This document shows positions 11,090 to 21,205 of a stretch of DNA of 64,000 bases, in pieces. The translations under genes and the position numbers were made by a program. The notes under the pieces were generated by a model. That model was not told where the DNA came from. It made no database searches and saw only the letters and a program-made list of their open reading frames with translations. Positions within the stretch are counted from its first letter, which is position 1, and every line of letters starts with the position of its first letter. The DNA comes from Hofstenia miamia. Taxonomy: Eukaryota > Xenacoelomorpha > Acoela. Where the stretch lies: assembly GCA_004352715.1 (NCBI GenBank), contig SCFE01000037.1, positions 2,271,135 to 2,335,134 of the forward strand. The letters are read 5' to 3'.

Positions 11090-12335
11090 TTTAAAACGAT
11101 TTATTATCAACTACAAACTACAACACTAAATAATTCAAATTTCATTAAATTCACCGCTTTAGCAAGCTAAGGGACCCTAAAGTTATGTGAGTATTCCTTG
11201 CTTGATTTTTTTTTCATTGAGGAGGTGTGTTTTGATTTTAATCTTTAGTAATTTGTCAGCAGATCTAACATGTAATGGAAGTTCATTAAAAATTTCAGAA
11301 GTAAGGTAAAAAATGAGTTTTTTCCGAAGCTATTTTTAATTCTGCGTGACCTTAAAAATAAATGTAATCTTTTGTTATAATTGAAGTGAAAGAAAATATC
11401 ATAGGAAGAAAAGATGAAGGTTTTGCCAAAAAAAATCCCTAAGAAATATAATGTGGTAAGATATTTTGCATAACTATAAGGTCTCATTAAGTTTCGATTA
11501 ATATAATGGTACATGTGTAAATCTAGGAATGTCGGAGATTATTTCTATTGCCCAATTAGTTATTTTATCAATGCGATTCCTAGATAGTTTGTAGTTGCCT
11601 ATGCATAAAATGTAAGCATAGCTTAAAACTCCGTAAATATTTGAGCGCGCATAGTTTACTAAGAAGTTTTGTGGTACACATCATTTAATCAACTTCAATC
11701 TTGCGTTTAAGCTTGCCAAGTTTCTTATTTTTTATTCCAAGAAATCTTTGAAGTTCAGTGTTTTATTAATAGGAACACCCAAATACTTTGCAGATGGGCT
11801 CTCTTTGATTCTTTGTTCATTTATACAAATAAAATTATTTTTTGAGGGATTTGGATTTTGCTGCAATAATATAAATTTGGTTTTGTTTACATTAAGCGTT
11901 AATTTGTTTCTATCAAACCATAGCTTGACACTAGTCAGTTCATTGCTTAATTGTTTCATAGCATCATTTTTAAACTTACTACTGACAAACGTACAAGTAT
12001 CGTCAGCATACTGAACTAGTTGGCAATCTCTAACTGAATCTACTACATCATTGATAAAAAGGTTAAATATGATTGGGCCAATCACTGACCCTTGTGGAAT
12101 GCCGCGAGATATCAATTCATAATCAGAGTAAACATTTCCAATCTTTACACTTTGGTATCCGCCACCCAAAAAGCTTTGAATCATTAGTATTGCATCTTGA
12201 CTGAAGCAGTATTTAAGTAGTTTTCTGTCTATTAACAAATTGCGACATACTGTTAAACGCTTTGGCTAATTCAAGGAAAGCTACTGCTACACTTTTGCTA
12301 TCATTTAATGCACATTTCCACCTTTCTGTTGCATA
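11090..12335 (-). pseudogene. CR1/jockey-like LINE D
   Basis: The RT core (11732-12238) includes ISRGIPQGSVIGPIIFNLFI and LVQYADDTCTF, followed by KLTLNVNKTKF and SAKYLGVPINKTLNF. The C-terminal region decays into stops between 11230 and 11730. The 3' UTR ends near 11090 in a TTTATTATCAACTA-like terminus that abuts LINE C coding sequence, so D was inserted into C. It is 5' truncated just upstream of the AFD motif, next to a (TAC)n tract. Confidence 0.8.
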
Positions 12336-12895
12336 TACTACTACTACTACTACTATTATTCAAATGCATTTATTAGCATCTATAAACTAAGAAACAAAAA
12401 ATAAACAAATATTGTGTACAAATAAAGCGTATCTTACATTTATGGAACCTTAAAATTAGATGAGTAGCTCCCTATTTATTTCTTGCGAGATTTTGAATCT
12501 AATATCTTTGCTTAAAATTTTGGTGTTCTTAATATTAATGCTTAAGTTGTTGAATATAACTGCAGCCATTAGGAAAAAGGAAAACTTAATATAGTTGTTG
12601 TTGATACGTAAGATTAGTATTTAGAATTGCAATTTTTCGCATTTTGGTGTTCAATAAGTCGTTAAAATCTAAAGTGGAGTTTATAGGGATTCCTAAATAT
12701 GTTGCATTACTGTCAATGTTTTTACTACTACTATTACTGTTTAAAATGATTTATTAATCATTAACTATAAACTACAAAAGAAGAGTAGTACTGATTACAA
12801 TAAGCACCATATATTAGTGTTTATCAGCTAAAGTACTTTGAAGTTGGAGGAATAACTTTTCGTTACTCCACTTTCATTTAGGAAGTATTCGCGCA
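12336..12895 (-). mobile_element. Two stacked LINE 3'-end fragments (E and F)
   Basis: Short 5'-truncated LINE tails occupy about 12355-12725 and 12738-12895. Each begins on the + strand with a trinucleotide run (tactactac at 12336-12354; actactactattact at 12724-12737), followed by the common terminus atttattaatc/atttattagc and aactataaacta. On the element's own strand this is a 3' end with a (TAG)n tail. Only UTR and the last few codons remain. Confidence 0.65.
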
Positions 12896-12896
12896 T

Positions 12897-12950
<54 letters not shown>

Positions 12951-12968
12951 CACCACCACCACCACTAC
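12897..12968. repeat. (ACT)n/(ACC)n trinucleotide tract
   Basis: A run of act repeats passes directly into acc repeats. The LINE fragments to the left terminate in the same trinucleotide, so this is probably an expanded LINE 3' tail or the target microsatellite of successive insertions. Confidence 0.9.
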
Positions 12969-13383
12969 ACTATGCTAATTCATTCTTGCATTTTCTATGT
13001 TAATTACACGTCCATATACTATAATATAATGTTCAAAACATAGAAGAAACAATAATTACAACATTTGAAATGTAAGTTACGTGAAGCCAGTGGAAATGTA
13101 GAAGAGGTTTTGCATGAATTTCCTAAAAACTAATTACATGAAAACAAATTGCGCAAATATTTTTACGTAAATTCAATTGATTGTAGAATACAATACAAGC
13201 GTTCAGCATTTCTAGATAAAAGCATTGTAAAATTTCAATCGTGATTTATTTCTAATCAGAGGAATCTACTGGATGAATGGATGATGTTGCATTTTTCTGG
13301 CTGACAGTCTATCTTTTGCGGATTTAAAAATCGCTAATACTGAGTGCTACAAGTGGCTATAAATCGAAAACCGGTTTGAAATT

Positions 13384-13630
13384 TATATATATATATATAT
13401 ATATATATAGGGGAGAGATAGTTAAGATGCCCCTGAAAATTGAATTTAAAGTATGTTCTAAAACGGACGAATGCTTTTATAGATTCTATAAAATACACAA
13501 ATTTTTTGAAAATAATTTTTTTAGCAAATTTCATCTTTTGCCCATAGGTGCAGGCAATATCTGTATTGAGTCTGCTGCAAAACCAATTTCTTACAAATGA
13601 AATTTCCCATTTTACCTCACTTTCCCTTAT
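13384..13630. mobile_element. (TA)n run and possible MITE
   Basis: A TA microsatellite (13384-13409) precedes a roughly 220-bp segment. Its ends are weakly inverted: GGGGAGAGATAGTTAAGATG on the left, and AAGGGAAAGTGAGGTAAAAT as reverse complement of the right. Both are flanked by TA. It has no convincing coding content. This could be a decayed TA-targeting MITE. Confidence 0.3.
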
Positions 13631-13810
13631 ATACCGGGCGTCCCAGAATTAGTCTAAGGGTTTTAATTAGCTCACAGTTCTGAACGGTGTGAATAATTTC
13701 TACAAAATTTTACTCACATAATCTATTGAATGTGCCATTTTGCCTAGATTTAGCTGCTCGAAATTAGAATTTTAGGTCATATCGTTAGGCCTATAAACTG
13801 ATTTTTTAGG

Positions 13811-14100
13811 TGTAGAAAGTGGTTGCCCTAGTTGTCACATCAATGTTCTCCGGTAGCGTCTGATAAACGAGATGCTTTAGGTGACCCCAAAGCCAAAAGT
13901 CACATGCCGCCAAGTCAGGACTGCACTTCATCAGTAAACACCAAACGATTGAGAACGTTTACGTTGTTTAGCAAATCTATCATTTCCTCGCAAAACATCT
14001 TTTGGTGGGTGAAGTCTTCTTTTGACAGTTCTTGCAGAAGTCGAGGCTTTAGGGATGCAGTCTCAAATCATCTCTTAGAATGCTATGCATCTCGACAATG
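13811..14100 (-). pseudogene. Mariner-type transposase remnant
   Basis: On the - strand MIDLLNNVNVLNRLVFTDE (first catalytic Asp block) is fused directly to SPDLAACDFWLWGHLKHLVY (third Asp block). All the sequence between them, including the second catalytic Asp, has been deleted. It continues as QTLPENIDVTTR. It is non-functional. Confidence 0.75.
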
Positions 14101-14217
14101 ATGAATCAAGTGTGCGGGCGTGCATATGAATGGGCATTTGAGGTTCTAGCTTAAAATCCCCTTCCACCCGTAGGATGACTGAAACGTGGTTCGGCAGTTT
14201 CTGTTGCCCTCTGGTGT

Positions 14218-15261
14218 ATGCAATGGATTGTCACAGAGCAATGAAGTAAAGTTTGTCTTCCAAACATCTCCCGAAATTCCCTCTGAACAACGGACTTTCG
14301 AACCATGCAGTGATGAAGAAGGGTTCTTGCTTTGAAATTTAATACACCCTTAGAAATGAAATTGCTATGCAATGGATTGTCACAGAGCAATGAAGTAAAG
14401 TTTGTCTTCCAAACATCTCCCGAAATTCCCTCTGAACAACGGACTTTCGAACCATGCAGTGATGAAGAAGGGTTCTTGCTTTGAAATTTAATACACCCTT
14501 AGAAATGAAATTGCTATGCAATGGATTGTCACAGAGCAATGAAGTAAAGTTTGTCTTCCAAACATCTCCCGAAATTCCCTCTGAACAACGGACTTTCGAA
14601 CCATGCAGTGATGAAGAAGGGTTCTTGCTTTGAAATTTAATACACCCTTAGAAATGAAATTGCTATGCAATGGATTGTCACAGAGCAATGAAGTAAAGTT
14701 TGTCTTCCAAACATCTCCCGAAATTCCCTCTGAACAACGGACTTTCGAACCATGCAGTGATGAAGAAGGGTTCTTGCTTTGAAATTTAATACACCCTTAG
14801 AAATGAAATTGCTATGCAATGGATTGTCACAGAGCAATGAAGTAAAGTTTGTCTTCCAAACATCTCCCGAAATTCCCTCTGAACAACGGACTTTCGAACC
14901 ATGCAGTGATGAAGAAGGGTTCTTGCTTTGAAATTTAATACACCCTTAGAAATGAAATTGCTATGCAATGGATTGTCACAGAGCAATGAAGTAAAGTTTG
15001 TCTTCCAAACATCTCCCGAAATTCCCTCTGAACAACGGACTTTCGAACCATGCAGTGATGAAGAAGGGTTCTTGCTTTGAAATTTAATACACCCTTAGAA
15101 ATGAAATTGCTATGCAATGGATTGTCACAGAGCAATGAAGTAAAGTTTGTCTTCCAAACATCTCCCGAAATTCCCTCTGAACAACGGACTCTCGAACCAT
15201 GCAGTGATGAAGAAGGGTTCTTGCTTTGAAATTTAATACACCCTTAGAAATGAAATTGCTT
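14218..15261. repeat. 149-bp tandem array, seven copies
   Basis: Near-identical 149-bp units run head to tail. The landmark tgtcacagagcaatgaag recurs at about 14228, 14377, 14526, 14675, 14824, 14973 and 15122, and one substitution is visible in the last unit (ctctcgaacc for ctttcgaacc). On the - strand each unit encodes MVRKSVVQREFREMFGRQ, which resembles the N-terminal HTH start of Tc1/mariner transposases. The period is not a multiple of three, so frames reset each unit. The array therefore arose from the element's own 5' coding region. Confidence 0.95.
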
Positions 15262-15501
15262 CGTGTGTGCAATAATTGAGCGTAATTCAAGAGTTACGTT
15301 GAGGTGCATATCGACACAGAATAATCAATTATTCAAATTCTCATCAGAAGCGCACACACCGATGCTAGTGTGTGTAACGAAGCAATAGCCAGAGTCGTAG
15401 TTAATCGATTTCAAAAATTCAAACTACAAACAAAATGGCTTATTCAGTAAATTATGTGAGTAAAATTCAAAATCCTTAGACTAATTCTGGGACAACCTGT
15501 A

Positions 15502-15850
15502 GATAGGATTACAGAAGTTGTTGGTCTCACTTGTGGTTCCCGTTAGTGAGAGCCTAATATGAATGAAATGATAATTTGTAACACTGGAAAATTTTTATAT
15601 TGAAAAGTTTAAATTCAAGAACGTTAATGAGTAAAACACAAACTAAACGATTCTGTACATTTTTCAGCAAGGAGAAATTTTCAGTGTTTTGTGGTCACAA
15701 TCGACAAATCAAACTCGTGTTCTTCAGATGCAGCATCACTTTGTGGCTTAAATAAATATTAATTAGCCTATATTTGTGAAATTTCTTCACGAATGCAGAC
15801 CAGTTCAACATGAATTCTTTTTATATGATCTAAATTATATATATATATAN
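15502..15850. other. Intron sequence, nothing recognised
   Basis: About 350 bp of AT-rich DNA ending in a short TA run and a single n at 15850. I see no ORF, repeat or terminal repeat in it. Confidence 0.5.
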
Positions 15851-15852
15851 CT

Positions 15853-15951
15853 GCTACAATTCACCACCGCAGTAACCTTGGAAAAAGAAAACGCGCTTGC
15901 ACTCTTTGTAAGGAGCTAGGGCACAATAAAAAGACTTGTCCCAATAAGTAA
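15853..15951 (+). pseudogene. C-terminal CCHC-knuckle fragment of an unidentified (transposon) protein
   Basis: The frame ends GKRKRACTLCKELGHNKKTC followed by P-N-K and TAA at 15949. Cys-x2-Cys-x4-His-x4-Cys forms a zinc knuckle at the extreme C-terminus, preceded by basic residues. Such C-terminal knuckles occur in several DNA-transposon and retroelement proteins, and I cannot decide which. The frame starts right at the single-n join, and the same fragment recurs at 17895-17993. Confidence 0.5.
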
Positions 15952-16136
15952 CTGATTATTTTTGTACTTATTTTACTTTTTTGGCACACATCCTGTAATA
16001 CAGGAAGTGTACCGGAAATAACGCTTTGTATCATATCTAGTCATTCAATCCGTATTTGTGTTTTTTGAAATGCGTACCATTTTCTACATTTAATTACCTA
16101 TCTAAATCAATTGGTAACTCAATTTATGAAAAAAAT

Positions 16137-17865
16137 CCCTAATGCACCCTTTTCCTGTGGATGGTCACATATTACAATATATATATATCTAATTAATAAA
16201 TTATGATATTCAATAAAAACATACATTTGCAACAAATTATCAGAGGGTGTTTCAGATAATGAAATGATGGATAATTCGTCATTAAAAAAGTATGAATACG
16301 ATTCATTTTTAGACCTACGCTCTTCATCTGAAAATAAAAAACTATTCACTTCGCTGAAAGTATTTGCTAAAGCTACTATTCTATATTTAGATCGTTTGGA
16401 TGTCATATCTAAGATGCCACATAACAAAGTTGTCTTATCTACCTTCTTAAATTGTAACTTATTAGTTTACAGTAAATGATGAAGAAGTANNNNNNNNNNN
16501 NNNNNNNNNNNNNNNNNNNNNNNNNNNNNNNNNNNNNNNNNNNNNNNNNNNNNNNNNNNNNNNNNNNNNNNNNNNNNNNNNNNNNNNNNNNNNNNNNNNN
16601 NNNNNNNNNNNNNNNNNNNNNNNNNNNNNNNNNNNNNNNNNNNNNNNNNNNNNNNNNNNNNNNNNNNNNNNNNNNNNNNNNNNNNNNNNNNNNNNNNNNN
16701 NNNNNNNNNNNNNNNNNNNNNNNNNNNNNNNNNNNNNNNNNNNNNNNNNNNNNNNNNNNNNNNNNNNNNNNNNNNNNNNNNNNNNNNNNNNNNNNNNNNN
16801 NNNNNNNNNNNNNNNNNNNNNNNNNNNNNNNNNNNNNNNNNNNNNNNNNNNNNNNNNNNNNNNNNNNNNNNNNNNNNNNNNNNNNNNNNNNNNNNNNNNN
16901 NNNNNNNNNNNNNNNNNNNNNNNNNNNNNNNNNNNNNNNNNNNNNNNNNNNNNNNNNNNNNNNNNNNNNNNNNNNNNNNNNNNNNNNNNNNNNNNNNNNN
17001 NNNNNNNNNNNNNNNNNNNNNNNNNNNNNNNNNNNNNNNNNNNNNNNNNNNNNNNNNNNNNNNNNNNNNNNNNNNNNNNNNNNNNNNNNNNNNNNNNNNN
17101 NNNNNNNNNNNNNNNNNNNNNNNNNNNNNNNNNNNNNNNNNNNNNNNNNNNNNNNNNNNNNNNNNNNNNNNNNNNNNNNNNNNNNNNNNNNNNNNNNNNN
17201 NNNNNNNNNNNNNNNNNNNNNNNNNNNNNNNNNNNNNNNNNNNNNNNNNNNNNNNNNNNNNNNNNNNNNNNNNNNNNNNNNNNNNNNNNNNNNNNNNNNN
17301 NNNNNNNNNNNNNNNNNNNNNNNNNNNNNNNNNNNNNNNNNNNNNNNNNNNNNNNNNNNNNNNNNNNNNNNNNNNNNNNNNNNNNNNNNNNNNNNNNNNN
17401 NNNNNNNNNNNNNNNNNNNNNNNNNNNNNNNNNNNNNNNNNNNNNNNNNNNNNNNNNNNNNNNNNNNNNNNNNNNNNNNNNNNNNNNNNTAAAATCATGT
17501 GAATAAACATTAATCACGCATTGGTTATATGTAAATTAAAATGTGATGCAATTAAAAAAATTGATTTTGCTTAGTTTTTAATTTGGAAGTACTTGCGAAG
17601 TGAAAGCTGTACAAACATGAAATCCGATGTTCCAGCTGCATTCAAAATTCTGCCATCTATTTATCTCGAGATTAAGACAAGTGAATTCTGCCACTAAATA
17701 CAATTCATAATTTGAATAATTATTCGATTAAGTAACACTGAAATTGATACAAGAAAAAACCCAAAATATTTTCGTTTCTACTAATATATTAAATGAGAAG
17801 CTGAGTTTAATAGCTTCAAATTCCTGACCATATGTGACCATCCACAGGAAAAGGGTGTATTAGGG
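16137..17865. mobile_element. Unclassified TIR element spanning an N gap
   Basis: A 34-bp terminal sequence CCCTAATGCACCCTTTTCCT continuing GTGGATGGTCACAT (16137-16170) recurs inverted at 17832-17865. The flanks share only 'aat', so a 3-bp duplication is possible. The interior holds an open frame of about 70-100 aa on both strands (16119-16479), without a recognisable domain, and a 1000-N gap. The CCCT start resembles piggyBac-like termini, but no TTAA is present. Confidence 0.55.
16490..17489. other. Assembly gap, 1000 N
   Basis: Exactly 1000 unknown bases, a round number suggesting an estimated or default gap. ORFs that read through it carry no information. Confidence 1.
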
Positions 17866-17892
17866 AATTTGAAATGTTTTGAGTAAAATGAC

Positions 17893-18450
17893 CTGCTACA
17901 ATTCACCACCGCAGTAACCTTGGAAAAAGAAAACGCGCTTGCACTCTTTGTAAGGAGCTAGGGCACAATAAAAAGACTTGTCCCAATAAGTAACTGATTA
18001 TTTTTGTACTTATTTTACTTTTTTGGCACACATCCTGTAATACAGGAAGTGTACCGGAAATAACGCTTTGTATCATATCTAGTCATTCAATCCGTATTTG
18101 TGTTTTTTGAAATGTGTACCATTTTCTACATATAATTACCTATCTAAATCAATTGGTAACTCAATTTATGAAAAAAATCCCTAATGCACCCTTTTCCTGT
18201 GGATGGTCACATATATATATATATATATATCTAATTAATAAATTATGATATTCAATAAAAACATACATTTGCAACAAATTATCAGAGGGTGTTTCAGATA
18301 ATGAAATGATGGATAATTCGTCATTAAAAAAGTATGAATACGATTCATTTTTAGACCTACGCTCTTCATCTGAAAATAAAAAACTATTCACTTCGCTGAA
18401 AGTATTTGCTAAAGCTACTATTCTATATTTAGATCGTTTGGATGTCATAT
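17893..18450. repeat. Direct duplicate of 15851-16410
   Basis: The knuckle fragment, the spacer, the left terminal repeat (now at 18179) and the downstream frame repeat almost base for base. The differences seen are a longer TA run near 18212 and a few substitutions. Both copies run into N gaps. This may be a second TE copy or an assembly duplication. Confidence 0.85.
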
Positions 18451-18930
18451 NNNNNNNNNNNNNNNNNNNNNNNNNNNNNNNNNNNNNNNNNNNNNNNNNN
18501 NNNNNNNNNNNNNNNNNNNNNNNNNNNNNNNNNNNNNNNNNNNNNNNNNNNNNNNNNNNNNNNNNNNNNNNNNNNNNNNNNNNNNNNNNNNNNNNNNNNN
18601 NNNNNNNNNNNNNNNNNNNNNNNNNNNNNNNNNNNNNNNNNNNNNNNNNNNNNNNNNNNNNNNNNNNNNNNNNNNNNNNNNNNNNNNNNNNNNNNNNNNN
18701 NNNNNNNNNNNNNNNNNNNNNNNNNNNNNNNNNNNNNNNNNNNNNNNNNNNNNNNNNNNNNNNNNNNNNNNNNNNNNNNNNNNNNNNNNNNNNNNNNNNN
18801 NNNNNNNNNNNNNNNNNNNNNNNNNNNNNNNNNNNNNNNNNNNNNNNNNNNNNNNNNNNNNNNNNNNNNNNNNNNNNNNNNNNNNNNNNNNNNNNNNNNN
18901 NNNNNNNNNNNNNNNNNNNNNNNNNNNNNN
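18451..18930. other. Assembly gap, 480 N
   Basis: 480 unknown bases. The flanks belong to different elements (the TIR element on the left, a hAT element on the right). Confidence 1.
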
Positions 18931-19420
18931 TGTTCAACTAGGGGTGTTTTACAAAATAAGACCTTAACACCGGGCATAGAAGAAGATCGTGATGATTAGG
19001 CATCTAACACATTTAGGAAGCGTCGGATGTCGCCAAATTCTATATATAAGGATCCTCGATTTTATCACGCCAACTTCTAATCAGGTTGAGAGACTGTTCA
19101 GCAAAGCTGGGTATGCTCTATCTGATTTCCAAAACCGTTTATTACCCCTCAACTTAGAGATCCAAATATTTCTTTACCCTAACAAGCACTTATGGACTAA
19201 AATGACTTCAGGAAATAATCTTAATTAACAATGATAGTTGATATTTTCTATTTTGAATATCTTTCAATTGATATATTGTATTTTGAATATTTTTAATCAG
19301 AAGTAGATTAATCTACGATTAATCGCGATTATTAATCTCCTGGCAGCAGCGATTACGAATAATCTATCGCCAAAAATTTTTTTCATACGATTAATCGCGA
19401 TTAAAATCTAACGATCCCTG
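18931..19420 (+). mobile_element. 3' end of a hAT transposon
   Basis: It encodes the hAT dimerisation domain (18989-19228: TPTSNQVERLFSKAGYALSD, then RLLPLNLE, FLYPNKHLW). It ends in a terminus whose reverse complement reads CAGGGATCGTTAGATTTTAA, a typical hAT CAGnG start, with subterminal ATTAATCGCGATTAA repeats. The element is inserted inside a mariner-type transposase that resumes at 19421. The other end is lost in the N gap. Confidence 0.8.
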
Positions 19421-20217
19421 AGGAGGCCACTCAATCGAACCACGTCTTCCGAACCAGCGTGAAGGAAATTGCTCATCAAGAAATGTACGCACAATTGTCG
19501 CGTAATGGGGCGGGGCTCCATCTTGCATGAAGTACATTTCATTGAAATCAGGACGCCGTTCGAGTGTGGGAATGATGGTCTTAAGAGCATCCAAATAATT
19601 TTGGCCATTCACAGTAGTATGAAAGAATATTTGTCCTACCAAGCCATCGGATGAAATTCCTCCCCAAACTGTAACACATGGNTAATGGGGCGGGGCTCCA
19701 TCTTGCATGAAGTACATTTCATTGAAATCAGGACGCTGTTCGAGTGTGGGAATGATGGTCTTAAGAGCATCCAAATAATTTTGGCCATTCACAGTAGTAT
19801 GAAAGAATATTGGTCCTACCAAGCCATCGGATGAAATTCCTCCCCAAACTGTAACACCTGGTTGATTGAGTTGAGTCTCAATTGTAACATGTTTGTTGGT
19901 AGTATCCCAATAAACACAATTATGGCGGTTAACATGTCCTGATAGTTTAAAGGTGGCTTCATCAGTCCACAGAATATGATCGAGTATTTCTACGTTTGTA
20001 TTAATTTCATTTAAGAAAATTTCACAAAATTGTAATCTGCGGTCAGGATAGTTTTCTAATAATCCATGGACTAACCGAGGTCTGTAAGGTTTCAATCCCA
20101 GAGTTGACATAATTCGCTGTAGTGAAGTACGACGAATAGCTAATGCTGAGGATGCACGCCGTGTTGATTTTTTTTAAATGTTTGTATTAACTGTATACAA
20201 ACTTATGGTCCACCCTG
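19421..20217 (-). pseudogene. Mariner-type transposase, interrupted by the hAT element
   Basis: On the - strand: STLGLKPYRPRLVHGL, then HILWTDEATFKLSGHVNRH (first Asp), then YFMQDGAPPHYATIVR (second Asp), ending at GSIEWPPQ where the hAT terminus begins. The third Asp block is missing. The 5' terminal repeat ends at 20217 (CAGGGTGGACCATAAGTTTG as reverse complement), beside TA. About 175 bp are duplicated across the single n at 19682, so the internal repeat of the FFHTTVNGQNYLDALKTIIP block is probably artefactual. Confidence 0.8.
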
Positions 20218-20225
20218 TATATATA

Positions 20226-21060
20226 TTTATTTATTAAATTAAAATAAAATTTTAAACACATATATTAGACCGGTTTCGATAGATAGTCTATCATCGTCAG
20301 TAAAATGGTGGTATTTTAAACAGTTAAATTTAATGTTAATATGCATTATATTAGAATAATTTGGAGGTGTCAAGTTCTTTCTTGCTGTTTAATAGTTTAC
20401 TTTTATCTATTGTTTCGTAACATTTTGTTTTTATTATAATTTTAAAGTTTTCTTTTTTCTTTTGATGTTTATGGTAGAATATTTCTGATCTTTGGTGGCC
20501 TCTCATATGTTCTTTGATTCTGACTTCCATATGTCTTTTGGTCTCACCGATGTATGAGTCATCACACTAATAACATTGATATTTGTATACGACTGATGAT
20601 TCCAAAGACAATGACAAAATATTTTTTTAAATGTTTGATATTTTAAAAATCGCTAGCGTTGGTATAATTTGTATATTAAATGCTTTCAGTTTTGCATTTA
20701 GATGTTTTAATCTCATCTTGAGGTACATAAAATTTCTTTCAATGTATGTCAACTTCCAATCGATGTTTTCTGGCAATGATTTTTTCACTTTCTTTTCTTG
20801 ATTAACAATTAATTAATTTTTTTCTTTAAAATTTTTGTATATCCGTTTTTTCTAAAAATTTCATCTATTGATGTTGTTGTTATAATTGGAGGATGTTATA
20901 TAGACTTGGTTGATCAAAGTTTTTATAGTATTGATTTTATGCTGTGACTACAATATGATATGCAAGTTCTGTACAGTCCAGTGTTAATTGATTTCTTATG
21001 CCATTCACATTTGATTTTTCTTGATCTAGTTAATGTTGAGGCATGAGAGAAATCTAAATT
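20226..21060 (-). mobile_element. Penelope-like retroelement, 3' part
   Basis: On the - strand a GIY-YIG nuclease block is readable at about 20440-20600: SVVYKYQC, a stop, then CDDSYIGETKRHMEVRIKEH and MRGHQRSEIFYH. Penelope-like elements uniquely combine an RT with a C-terminal GIY-YIG of this VYxxxCxxCxxxYIG form. Upstream sequence to about 21060 looks like the degraded RT-GIY linker. A candidate hammerhead ribozyme lies just downstream at 20268-20300. There are several stops, so it is not functional. Confidence 0.75.
20268..20300 (-). ncRNA. Candidate hammerhead ribozyme core
   Basis: On the - strand the order is CTGACGA (CUGANGA box), T, a GATAG-ACTAT-CTATC stem-loop (stem II, five pairs), GAAA, then CCGGTC supplying a very short self-complementary stem III and a GUC cleavage triplet. 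This is the arrangement described for the short-stem-III hammerhead motifs of Penelope-like elements, and it sits in the right element. Stem I pairing of the AT-rich flanks is only partly convincing by eye. Confidence 0.6.
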
Positions 21061-21205
21061 GGGCTTCAATTATTCAAACAGGGACTATAACTCATGGTTT
21101 ATGTTCTTAATGTGAAATTTTTTAACAAAAAACGATTTTAATTGTCATAAAAATTTAATCAAATATTCTCTATTTATACACAAAACCTTCCTCAATAATT
21201 TAATA

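Larger units (their letters stand above)
13634..15499 (-). mobile_element. Tc1/mariner-type element, internally deleted and expanded by a tandem array
   Basis: TA at 13632-13633 and 15500-15501 flanks inverted ends CCGGGCGTCCCAGAATTAGT on the left and CAGGTTGTCCCAGAATTAGT as reverse complement of the right. The similarity continues through CTAAGG. A - strand transposase relic occupies the left part. A 149-bp tandem array derived from the transposase 5' end fills most of the right part. Confidence 0.85.

Noticed and set aside
12897-12968. CRISPR-like or regulatory array
   Set aside because: It is a plain trinucleotide microsatellite associated with LINE tails. There are no spacers.
14151-15290. 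Series of identical 66-codon - strand ORFs
   Set aside because: They are frames of a 149-bp tandem array. The period is not divisible by three and each ORF runs across unit borders, so they are not genes.
16462-18999. Long open frames made largely of X residues
   Set aside because: They read through N gaps, contain no sequence information and start or stop by chance at the gap edges. The same applies to frames across 62773-63672.
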